NCBI RefSeq assembly: GCF_009690905.1
Contig: NZ_VOSW01000062.1
Coordinates: 1-57,729, forward strand
From: Paraburkholderia madseniana
GTDB lineage: Bacteria; Pseudomonadota; Gammaproteobacteria; Burkholderiales; Burkholderiaceae
DNA: 57,729 nt
Direction of reading: 5' to 3'
Positions 7,889 through 15,600 of this stretch are shown here, one piece after another. Below the pieces are notes generated by a model that worked only from the letters and a program-made list of their open reading frames with translations, searched no databases and was not told the origin of the DNA. Numbering within the stretch: position 1 is the first letter of the stretch; every line of letters starts with the position of its first letter. A program made the translations under genes and the position numbers.

Positions 7889-8983
7889 TCATCCCGGACT
7901 TCTGAAGCGGAACAACAGGTCCGGCAAGAACACGAGCGCAAGCTCGCCGGCCTCCGTGCCCAACGCCAACCGCGCGCCGTCAGGGGACCACGCAACGGTG
8001 CTGACCGGACTGCTGCCGGAATGCTTGATGACCAGGACATCGCCGCTGCCCGGCTGGCACAGCAGCACCGCGCCGCTGTGGTAACCCACTGCAATCAGCG
8101 GATGCGTGGGATGGCAGGCGACCTGGCTGACCGGCGTCTTGCTGGCCACGCCGCATTCGTGCGGCTGGTCATCGCCGCCGGGCGGATCGAACCGCCAGCA
8201 GACGGGCCGCAGACCACCGCTCGTTGCAAGAAACCGGCTGTCCGCGGAAAAAGATAGCGATCGAGGTTGCCCCGGGTACCCCCCCATTTCGATGTCGCCA
8301 CCGTCGGAGAGTCGCCAGCCGTGCAGCGCGTTTTCTTCCATACCGCTCACCAGATAGCGGCCGTCAGGGCTCCACGCGACGGTGCGGTGATAACCGGGCC
8401 ACGCCAGATGGTGTTGTTCAAGAGTGTCAGCGGACCATAGCGTGACTCCGCCCTTATGCGAGATCGCCACTTGCGTGCCGGTGGGATCGAAAGCGAGGGC
8501 CGTCGCAGAGCCGGCTAGTGTCAGACTGCCGGGCTTCGTCCCCAACAAGTGGACCCGGCGGCCGGTTGCATAGGCGCGGACGCCCGCAGGACTCGCGGCG
8601 ACCAGGTCGATCCACTCGCCGGCCAGGTTCGCCAGGACTTCGCTGGCGCCATCGACGTTCAGGTGGACGAGGCGACCGTCGTCTCCGCCGCTGAGAAATC
8701 CTCCAGCAGGGTCGGCAGCAAGCCCAAGGCAGGTACTCTCGTGGACGCTAAAGCGCGCCAGTGGCGTGGGCGGTGCTTGCGCCTGCACGAACTCGACACC
8801 CCCGCTCTCGCGCGGCGTGAGCCGTGGCCCGCCTTCCCATGTGCCGGTTGCGAGCGCCAGCGTGCCGTCACCCAGCGCGAAGCCGGCGTATAGCCCGGTG
8901 GCGTCCCAGACGGCCGCGACGACGGGCGCCTCCGCCACCCAACGCGCGCCGAGCAACTCGATCAGAGGCGGGGGCGCATTCAT
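7889..8983 (-). CDS. WD40-repeat beta-propeller protein
   Basis: 364 residues with repeated WD40-type blades, for example TVAWSPDGRYLVSG, SLSFSADSRFLATSGG, QVACHPTHPLIAVGY and TVAWSPDGARLALG; about seven blades are expected from the length. No signal peptide, so probably cytoplasmic. Its start overlaps the COG0523 GTPase stop (ATGA), showing tight coupling. WD40 proteins paired with COG0523 GTPases also occur near nitrile hydratase and other metalloenzyme genes. Together with the DUF59 protein of this locus it is reminiscent of the eukaryotic CIA targeting complex (a WD40 propeller plus MIP18), but that is only an analogy. Confidence 0.8.
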   Translation of the reverse strand: MNAPPPLIELLGARWVAEAPVVAAVWDATGLYAGFALGDGTLALATGTWEGGPRLTPRESGGVEFVQAQAPPTPLARFSVHESTCLGLAADPAGGFLSGGDDGRLVHLNVDGASEVLANLAGEWIDLVAASPAGVRAYATGRRVHLLGTKPGSLTLAGSATALAFDPTGTQVAISHKGGVTLWSADTLEQHHLAWPGYHRTVAWSPDGRYLVSGMEENALHGWRLSDGGDIEMGGYPGQPRSLSFSADSRFLATSGGLRPVCWRFDPPGGDDQPHECGVASKTPVSQVACHPTHPLIAVGYHSGAVLLCQPGSGDVLVIKHSGSSPVSTVAWSPDGARLALGTEAGELALVFLPDLLFRFRSPG

Positions 8984-10014
8984 GAGTCGATCTCACAGTG
9001 TCGGATGCTCTCGCGCAAGCCTCGCCGATCGAGATTGCGCCCGATGAACACCAGCCGGCTATCGCGATGTTCGTCCACTCGCCAGGGCCGGTCGAAGTCC
9101 GTGTCCATCGTCATGTGCACGCCCTGGAAGACGAAGCGGCGCTCCGATCCGGCCAGGTCGACGATGCCTTTCGCCCGCAGCAGATCCTGGCCTTGCTCAA
9201 CCACCAGTTGCTGCAGCCACGAGAGGAAGCGGGTGCGTTCAAGGGGCCTGTCGACGCGCAGCGACACGCTGTCTATGTCGTGACTGTGCCGTCCGCGATG
9301 GATGGAAGCGCGAGAATCGACGCGAGAGTCGACGGGAACATAGCGATAGCTGCGGTCGCCACGCGGCAACGCGCTACTCTCGTCTTGCGACGGGGCGAGA
9401 TGCATACGCTTGAGATCGAACGCACCGCGATCGAGCAGCGTAGCGAGTGGCACCGCACATCTGACACTGGGCAGCAGTTCCGCGGTCGGGTTGATGCGCC
9501 GGATTTCCTCCTGTATCGCCGCGAGCCCAGCCATGTCGACCAGGTCGGTCTTGTTGAGCAGCACGATGTCCGCTTGCGCGAGTTGCTCCGCAGCCTCGCG
9601 GCTGTCGGAGAGGCGCGCTTGCAGGTGGCAGGCATCGACGACGCAGATCACGCTGTCGAGACGCGTGTGCTGCCGGATGAGATCGTCGATAAAGAATGTT
9701 TGCACCACGGGCGCGGGGTCCGCCAAACCGGACGTTTCGATCAGGATTCCATCGAAACCGCCCTTGCGTCTGACGAGCCCCGACACCACGCGAATCAGGT
9801 CGCCCCGGACCTTGCAGCAGATACAGCCGTTATTCAGTTCGACGACTTCGTCTTCAGCGCCCACGACGAGATCGCCGTCGATACCGATCGCGCCGAATTC
9901 ATTGACGATCACCGCATAGCGCCGGCCATGCTGCTCACGCAGAATGCGATTGAGCAGCGTGGTCTTACCCGCGCCGAGAAAACCGGTGAGAACAGTGACC
10001 GGGATTCGATTCAT
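8980..10014 (-). CDS. COG0523/CobW-family GTPase, putative metallochaperone
   Basis: 344 residues. G3E GTPase with Walker A GFLGAGKTTLL (residues 11-21), the metal-binding CICC motif at 64-67 following NNG, ETSG at 93-96 and NKTD at 154-157. A His-containing stretch HRGRHSHDID near residue 240 and a CobW C-terminal domain (FVFQGVHMTMD) follow. Family members deliver zinc, cobalt or iron to target enzymes. Overlaps both neighbours (104-residue protein upstream and WD40 protein downstream). Candidate clients are the di-iron hydroxylase or the zinc alcohol dehydrogenase encoded nearby; which one is not shown by sequence. Confidence 0.88.
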   Translation of the reverse strand: MNRIPVTVLTGFLGAGKTTLLNRILREQHGRRYAVIVNEFGAIGIDGDLVVGAEDEVVELNNGCICCKVRGDLIRVVSGLVRRKGGFDGILIETSGLADPAPVVQTFFIDDLIRQHTRLDSVICVVDACHLQARLSDSREAAEQLAQADIVLLNKTDLVDMAGLAAIQEEIRRINPTAELLPSVRCAVPLATLLDRGAFDLKRMHLAPSQDESSALPRGDRSYRYVPVDSRVDSRASIHRGRHSHDIDSVSLRVDRPLERTRFLSWLQQLVVEQGQDLLRAKGIVDLAGSERRFVFQGVHMTMDTDFDRPWRVDEHRDSRLVFIGRNLDRRGLRESIRHCEIDS

Positions 10015-10325
10015 TGCCAGCCCCCCTGGTTTGCGCCCGGAAGCGTCGCATCGAGATTGACCAACTCGTCTTCGAGCCGGGCGCGCTCGGATTCGATCGC
10101 CTGCAATGCGCGTTCGGCGTCGCTCAGCCGTTCACGCAATTGCGCGATGTTCCGCGTGCCATCGGGCGAGACGCCGTCGCGCTTCTCGCATGCCAGCGCG
10201 CACGCCAACTCGATCTCGGCGCCCGCACGGCGGCTCTCGCCGCGCAAGTGGTGGGAGTTGACCTCAGTCAGTGCGATGACCAGTCGCATGCGCTCAAAGA
10301 GCCGCATTGCGTCTTGCTGCGCCAC
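10011..10325 (-). CDS. Small coiled-coil protein between adh and the COG0523 GTPase
   Basis: 104 residues starting at a GTG with a good AAGGGAG ribosome site 8 bases away. Residues ~58-92 (IAQLRERLSDAERALQAIES and following) have a heptad pattern typical of a coiled coil. Two adjacent His (NSHH) and two Cys in the first half could bind metal, but no known motif was recognised. It overlaps the start of the GTPase gene by 4 bases and is 31 bp after adh. Function unknown. Confidence 0.65.
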   Translation of the reverse strand: MAQQDAMRLFERMRLVIALTEVNSHHLRGESRRAGAEIELACALACEKRDGVSPDGTRNIAQLRERLSDAERALQAIESERARLEDELVNLDATLPGANQGGWQ

Positions 10326-10356
10326 GGTGTTCTCCCTTCAGGCCGAAGCCGATCCG

Positions 10357-11400
10357 CTACGGAATCAGCACCGCACGGCCCTTGATCTTGCCGTGGTGCA
10401 GGTCTTTGAGCGCCTGGTTCGCGTCGCTCAAGCGGTATTCCCGGGTCGCCAGATGAACCAGTCCACGGTCGGCCAGCGCCATCAGTTCGACCAGCTCCGG
10501 ATAGGTGCCGACCAGATTGCCGACAATCGTTTTCTCGCTGGTGATCATGTCGATGGTCGGCAACTCGATCTTCCCGCCATAGCCGACGATGTAATAGAAC
10601 CCGGCGTTGCGCGTCATGGCGAGTCCCTTGGCGATCGCGTCGCCTTCGCCGACAAAATCGATGACCGCCTCCGCGCCGTTGCCGCCAGTCAACTCAAGCA
10701 CGCTCTCGACTTCGTTTCCATCGCCCTTGACGGTATGGTGCGCGCCGCATTCCTTCGCAAGCTGCAGCGCGGTCTCGGACCGGTCGACCACGATGATTTC
10801 CGCCGCGCACAGTGCATTCAATACCTGAATGCCGATGTGACCCAGGCCGCCGGCGCCGATCACGACCGCAAACTGGCCGGGAAGCAGATGGCGCGACGCC
10901 TTTTTTGCCGCGCGATACGCCGTGAGTCCGGCGTCGGTATAAGGTGCGACGTCTTTAGGCGCGAGCGACTTCGGTAGCTGAATCAGCGAGCGTTCGCCGG
11001 TCAGCAGATACTGGGCATAGCCGCCATTCGCATTGATGCCGGGAAACCGGCTGTCGGTCGCATGCATGTCGTCGCCGCGGCGGCATGCAAGACAATGGCC
11101 GCTCGTCACCAGCGGATGGCAGATCACCGGATCACCCACCTTCACGCTTTCGACGCCGCGTCCGACCGCTTCGACCCAGCCGGCATTCTCATGGCCCATG
11201 ATGTAGGGCAAAGCCACGTCGACCTTGCTGCGCCATATGCCTTCAACAACGTGAAGATCGGTGCGGCACACACCGGCGCCGCCGATACGGACGATCACGT
11301 CGGTAGGGCGTTCGATCTTCGGATCCGCGAACTCTTCGTAGCGCACGAATTCGTCGCGGGACAATGACTCGTCGTACTGATGCAGCACTGCGGCTTTCAC
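10357..11400 (-). CDS. Zinc-type NAD(P)-dependent alcohol dehydrogenase with altered structural-zinc site
   Basis: 347 residues, medium-chain dehydrogenase. The catalytic-zinc ligands are in GVCRTDLH and GHENAGWVEAVG with DAGLTAYRA as third region, and the cofactor motif is GAGGLGHIG. In the structural-zinc lobe, C-x2-C-x2-C-x7-C, the first and last cysteines are replaced (SGHCLACRRGDDMHA: Ser and Ala), leaving only two. The start is a GTG preceded by GGAGGCGAAAC; upstream in-frame codons lack a ribosome site. Similar genes accompany prm/mim clusters, where the enzyme oxidises the alcohol product, for example 2-propanol. A sigma-54 promoter lies about 100 bp upstream. Confidence 0.93.
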   Translation of the reverse strand: MKAAVLHQYDESLSRDEFVRYEEFADPKIERPTDVIVRIGGAGVCRTDLHVVEGIWRSKVDVALPYIMGHENAGWVEAVGRGVESVKVGDPVICHPLVTSGHCLACRRGDDMHATDSRFPGINANGGYAQYLLTGERSLIQLPKSLAPKDVAPYTDAGLTAYRAAKKASRHLLPGQFAVVIGAGGLGHIGIQVLNALCAAEIIVVDRSETALQLAKECGAHHTVKGDGNEVESVLELTGGNGAEAVIDFVGEGDAIAKGLAMTRNAGFYYIVGYGGKIELPTIDMITSEKTIVGNLVGTYPELVELMALADRGLVHLATREYRLSDANQALKDLHHGKIKGRAVLIP

Positions 11401-11498
11401 GTTTCGCCTCCTCCAATCGTTGTGTTTCGAGTTCGAGCATGTGGCCGGCCACTGCAAGACTCGCCTCGGACGCTTGCGACTTTTTCTATCTCTTTCTG

Positions 11499-11514
11499 AG
11501 CAAGCCCTGTGCCA
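11499..11514 (-). promoter_or_regulatory. Sigma-54 (-24/-12) promoter of adh
   Basis: Minus-strand sequence TGGCACAGGGCTTGCT matches TGGCACG-N4-TTGC at 10 of 11 fixed positions, with exact GG/GC spacing. It lies about 100 bp before the GTG of adh and should drive adh, the coiled-coil gene, the GTPase, the WD40 gene and the 67-residue gene. Confidence 0.85.
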
Positions 11515-11611
11515 ATGATCCTGAAATCACCAGGAGTGGGCGCGGTCTACACGATGGACAAGGCGCGACTGATACGCACGGAACTCAACGCCAGTCGTGG
11601 CCGGCCCGTAC

Positions 11612-11628
11612 TGTCGCAAAATCGGACA
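11612..11628. promoter_or_regulatory. Candidate activator-binding dyad, adh pair (1)
   Basis: TGTCGCAAAATCGGACA, a TGTC-N9-GACA dyad. The sequence CAAAAT...GGACAT recurs 43 bp away. About 100 bp upstream of the adh -24 element. Confidence 0.65.
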
Positions 11629-11654
11629 TAGGGTTAGAGACAGACCGTTGGGTC

Positions 11655-11671
11655 TGTTTCAAAATGGGACA
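11655..11671. promoter_or_regulatory. Candidate activator-binding dyad, adh pair (2)
   Basis: TGTTTCAAAATGGGACA, matching the neighbouring dyad at 13 of 17 positions and in the following AT. Spacing of the two sites is 43 bp, four helical turns, as expected for a hexamer-forming activator. Confidence 0.65.
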
Positions 11672-11762
11672 TATCGCATTTGCTGAAGTGTGCGGCTCTT
11701 CAAGGCATCGCGCGGCGGAGCCAAGCGTATGGCGCACCCTGGCAGGGCCGCGCGTGTACGCC

Positions 11763-11807
11763 CAGCGCCGAACGTTCGCTCGTTCATCGCGAGTCGGTTC
11801 GGCGCTG
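11763..11807 (-). terminator. Hairpin after the OmpA-like gene, possible terminator
   Basis: Perfect 11-bp inverted repeat CAGCGCCGAAC/GTTCGGCGCTG with a 23-base loop, just 8 bases after the stop codon. There is no T tract, so it may be a processing or Rho-assisted signal rather than an intrinsic terminator. Confidence 0.4.
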
Positions 11808-11814
11808 AGCCATC

Positions 11815-12537
11815 TCACTGCGCCCGAACTTCGATGGAAACCCGCCTGTCCGGCTGAAGGCAAGCGATAACTGCCCTGCTCTCGCCGGCTGGACATTGGG
11901 TTGTCGAGTCACGGGAGCCCACTCCCGTCGCGTGAATCACCTCACCGTTCAGCCCATGATTGACCATGTATTCCCGTATCGTCTCTGCACGGGCCAGTGA
12001 CAATGGCTGGTTGAGCGTTTCCGGCCCGAGGCGGTCGGTGGTATGGCCGACTACCGAAATGGATTGAATACCGCTTCGTTGCTTGATACGCGCGATGACC
12101 TGCTCGAGGTTGGCCGCGCCGCCCGGCAAGATCGAAGCCAGACTGGACTGCCCAAAGGCAAACAGGGTATCGGTTTGCAGCACGAACTGGGCGACCGTTT
12201 GCTCGGACGCGCCCGGCTGCGCGGCCGCTGCAGGCGCGGTATCAGGCACGCCACCGCACGCGAAAGTGAGCCGTCGCGTTACATCGGCGTCGTCATTATC
12301 CGCCTGGAGGCGCCCGATCTTCTGCACCGCTCGAACAGGTTCTCCGCGGCATATCTGCTGGGCCACTTTCATACATGTGGCGGGCCCCTCGAAGAGCCCA
12401 TGACATTCGACCTGATGAAGCCTCGTACCGTCCGCGGCCGTGACCGTATAAGCATTAAACGTCGGCCCGGAGGCACTCGAACATCCGGCAAGCAAAGCAA
12501 GGCTCAGCGATAAGCCCCATCCAGAAAGCTGCTTCAT
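11815..12537 (-). CDS. OmpA-family peptidoglycan-associated lipoprotein
   Basis: 240 residues. MKQLSGWGLSLSLALLAGCSS is a lipoprotein signal with the lipobox LAGC; the mature protein should be anchored by its lipidated Cys. The C-terminal ~115 residues are an OmpA/MotB domain with FAFGQSSL, VVGHTTDRLGPETLNQPLS and a terminal RRVSIEV, which binds peptidoglycan. The ATG chosen has GGAGAAC five bases upstream. It starts 81 bp after the giant adhesin gene, in the same direction, so the two are probably co-transcribed; an OmpA-like gene behind a trimeric autotransporter is a recurring arrangement in Burkholderia, where it may help adhesin biogenesis or stability. Confidence 0.88.
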   Translation of the reverse strand: MKQLSGWGLSLSLALLAGCSSASGPTFNAYTVTAADGTRLHQVECHGLFEGPATCMKVAQQICRGEPVRAVQKIGRLQADNDDADVTRRLTFACGGVPDTAPAAAAQPGASEQTVAQFVLQTDTLFAFGQSSLASILPGGAANLEQVIARIKQRSGIQSISVVGHTTDRLGPETLNQPLSLARAETIREYMVNHGLNGEVIHATGVGSRDSTTQCPAGESRAVIACLQPDRRVSIEVRAQ

Positions 12538-12617
12538 TGTGTTCTCCATACTGTTTTTCGTACGTGCGGTTCGGAGCACGATCACGTTGTCCGTACTTGA
12601 GCGAAGGCGTCTGCGCT

Positions 12618-15600
12618 CTACCATTGCATGGCCGCGCCCATCCCGAAGGTCGTGCCGCCGGGACTCATGCCCACACCGGCTTTCATCTTGATGTTCTCGG
12701 TGATGCGCGCGGTTCCGCCCAGCGCGACGGCCTGATAGCCGCGGAAACCCGCCGTGCCGATGCCAAATGACAAGGTTCTGTCCTTGTCGACCTCCGGAAT
12801 CATCGTCAAAGCCGTCGCTGCGGCGATACCGGAATAAGCGTTGCGCGCGACGGAGTTGATGCCCGATTGCAACTGGTCCACCCGTTGATCGGTATAGGCA
12901 TTCGCCTGCGCGAGCCCGGCATTGAGCTGGTTCACGTTGACTGCATCCGTCCCCTGCGTTCCCGCCGCCACATTCGCCACCTGCCGCGTATCGTTAAGTG
13001 CGCCGACAGATACCACGTTGCTGCGGCCCCCGTCCGTGCTATTGGAACCCAGCGCCACCGAGTTATTCCCGCTCGCGGCTGCGCCGACACCCACAGCGGT
13101 CGCGCCATTCGCGCTGGCTTGCGAACTGTTGCCGACCGCCGTGCTATTCGAGCCGGAAGCTACCGAGCCCTGCCCGCCCGCCGAAGAATTCGATCCGGTG
13201 GACGCAGGTGAAGAACCAGGAGTGGACGAGAAGGGGGCACCGCCGCCGCCGTTTTGATTATTGATCAGCGTGGTCAACTGCGTGGTGACTGCGGCAAGCT
13301 GGCTTACGTTCACCGCGTCGGTTCCAGCCTTGCCGGCTGCCACGCCGGTGATCTGCCGATTGCCGATATTGACCTCGCCCGCGGACGACTGCGGACTGCT
13401 CAACCCATACGCGATGTAGTTGCTCAACGCGCCAACCGTCGTCACCGATCCCGCGCCTAGCGCAACGCTGTTTGCCATCGACGCGCTCGCGCCTGAACCC
13501 ATCGCGACCGCATCGATGGCGCTGCTTTGCGCCCCCGAACCGATAGCAATGCCGCCTGCATTCGCAGCCTTTGCGTTCGCCCCTTGTGCGATCGACTGGG
13601 CGCCGCTTGCGATGGAGCCGCTGCCGAGTGCAATTGCGTCGGCCTGTGCCGCATTCGAGCTTTCGCCGATTGCGACGCCACCCGGTGCAGTCGAATCGAC
13701 GATGGCGCCGTTGCCGATACCCACGCCGTTGTCGCCGTTGACCACCGTTGTCGGTCCGACAGCAATCGACTGCGCGCCGACCGCGAGCGAATCCGCCGCC
13801 GTCGAGTTCGCGTGAAAGTACATCTGTCCGCTAACGGCGAACGACGACAGCGCGCCGGCAAGCTGCCTGATGGTCACCGCATCCTGCGCCTGCGTGCCGT
13901 CCGCGACGTTGGTCAACTGGCGATACGTATTGCCGGTCGCGCTGCCGAAAGATACTGCGCCGAGCAGTGTTTGATCCGACGTGTTGAAGGGAATCGCATG
14001 GGTGCCGTTGGCGATCGAACCGATGCCGGAGAGAACCGCGCGGTTGGACACCGAGCCAGAGCCGATGGCGACCCCGCCGGCCACCGATGCGCTCGACAGA
14101 GCACCCAGTGCAAGCGCGTTGTCCGCCTGTGCGGCAGCGCCGTTGCCGCCGGCGAAGCTGCTCACGCCGCTTGCGGTTGCCCCCACGCCCGCCGCCAGTG
14201 CGTTGGTGCCGGTGGCGCCATCGTTGTTGTAGTTGCCGCCCTGCGTGCCGCCATCGTTGACGCTGTAGTAGTGCGTCTTGCTGGCCGTCACTACGCTGGC
14301 GAGGCTGCCGACCGCCTGATCCGTCGCGTAGAGCTGCGAGCCGTTCACCGCGTCGGTACTGGTCGCGCTCACCCGGCCTGCCGCCACGTTGGTCACCGTA
14401 CGCTCGTTACCTGCGCTGCCCACGCTCACCGTGCTCGTCGGGGCAGTACCTGCGTACGTGTAGGCCGTGCCGTTGATCGTGTCGCCGGTCGTCACCACTG
14501 CCGCAGCCGTGGTCGAACCGCTGCCCAGCGCAACGGCATTGGCGTTATTGGCCACCGCGCCCTGACCCAGGGCCGTGCTGTTGGCGCCGGCCGCGGTGGC
14601 GGCCACGCCCGCCGCAAGCGCGTTGGTGCCGGTGGCGCCGTCGTCAGCGTAGTTGGCACTCTGAGTACCGCCGTCGTTGACGCTGTAGTAGTGCGTCTTG
14701 TTGGCGGTTATCGTCGTGGACAGACTGCTGACTGCCTGATCGGTCGCATACAGCTGCGAGCCGTTCACTCCGTCGGTGCTGGTCGCGCTCACCCGGCCTG
14801 CCGCCACGTTGGTCACCGTGCGCTCGTTACCCGCGCTGCCCACGCTCACCGTGCTCGTCGGGACAGTACCGGCGTACGTGTAGGCCGTGCCGTTGATCGT
14901 GACGCCTGTCGTCGGCACCGCCGCGGCTGTTGTCGATGCGCTGCCCAGCGCCACGCTATTGGCAAACGTCGAGCTCGCCCCTGCTCCAAGCGCTACGGCG
15001 TCCGTGGCGCTACTCTGCGCGCCTGAGCCCACAGCAACGCCGCCCTGGTTAGCGGCATTCGCGTTGGCACCTTGCGCGATCGACTGCGCACCGCTCGCGA
15101 CTGCGCCGCTGCCGAGCGCCATGGCGTCGGCCGCGGCCGAATGCGTTTGCTGGCCGATTGCGATCCCACCAGGCGCCGTCGTATCGACCACTGCCCCGTC
15201 GCCGACACCGACGCCGTTGTCTCCGTTGACGACGGTCGTCGGTCCGACAGCGATCGACTGCGCACCCACGGCCAGCGAATCGGCCGCCGTCGAATTCGCG
15301 TGAAAATAGTTCGTGCCCGTCACCGAGAACGATGACAATGCGCCCGCGAGTTGCCTGACGGTGACTGCGTCTTGCGCCTGCGTGCCGTCGGCGACGTTAG
15401 TCAACTGACGGTAGGCGGTGCTACTGCCGACGGACACCGCACCCAGCAAGGTCTCGTCGGAGGTATTGAACGGAATCGCGTGGGAGCCGTTGGCGATAGA
15501 TCCGACTCCGGGCAGAACCGTGCGATCTGAAACCGATCCCGATCCGATCGCCACACCGCCGACGATCGAAGCAGTCGCTTGCAGTCCGAATGCTGTTGCG

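Larger units (their letters stand above)
11401..11814. other. Intergenic control region upstream of adh
   Basis: 414 bp with no credible gene. It holds the adh -24/-12 promoter, two 17-bp dyads, a perfect 7-bp inverted repeat ACAGACC/GGTCTGT (11640-11646 and 11651-11657) lying between and partly within them, and a hairpin after the OmpA-like gene. Confidence 0.7.

Noticed and set aside
8998..10977. 659-codon plus-strand frame opposite the COG0523 GTPase
   Set aside because: It is a shadow: translation is His/Arg-rich, without motifs, while the minus strand has full GTPase motifs.
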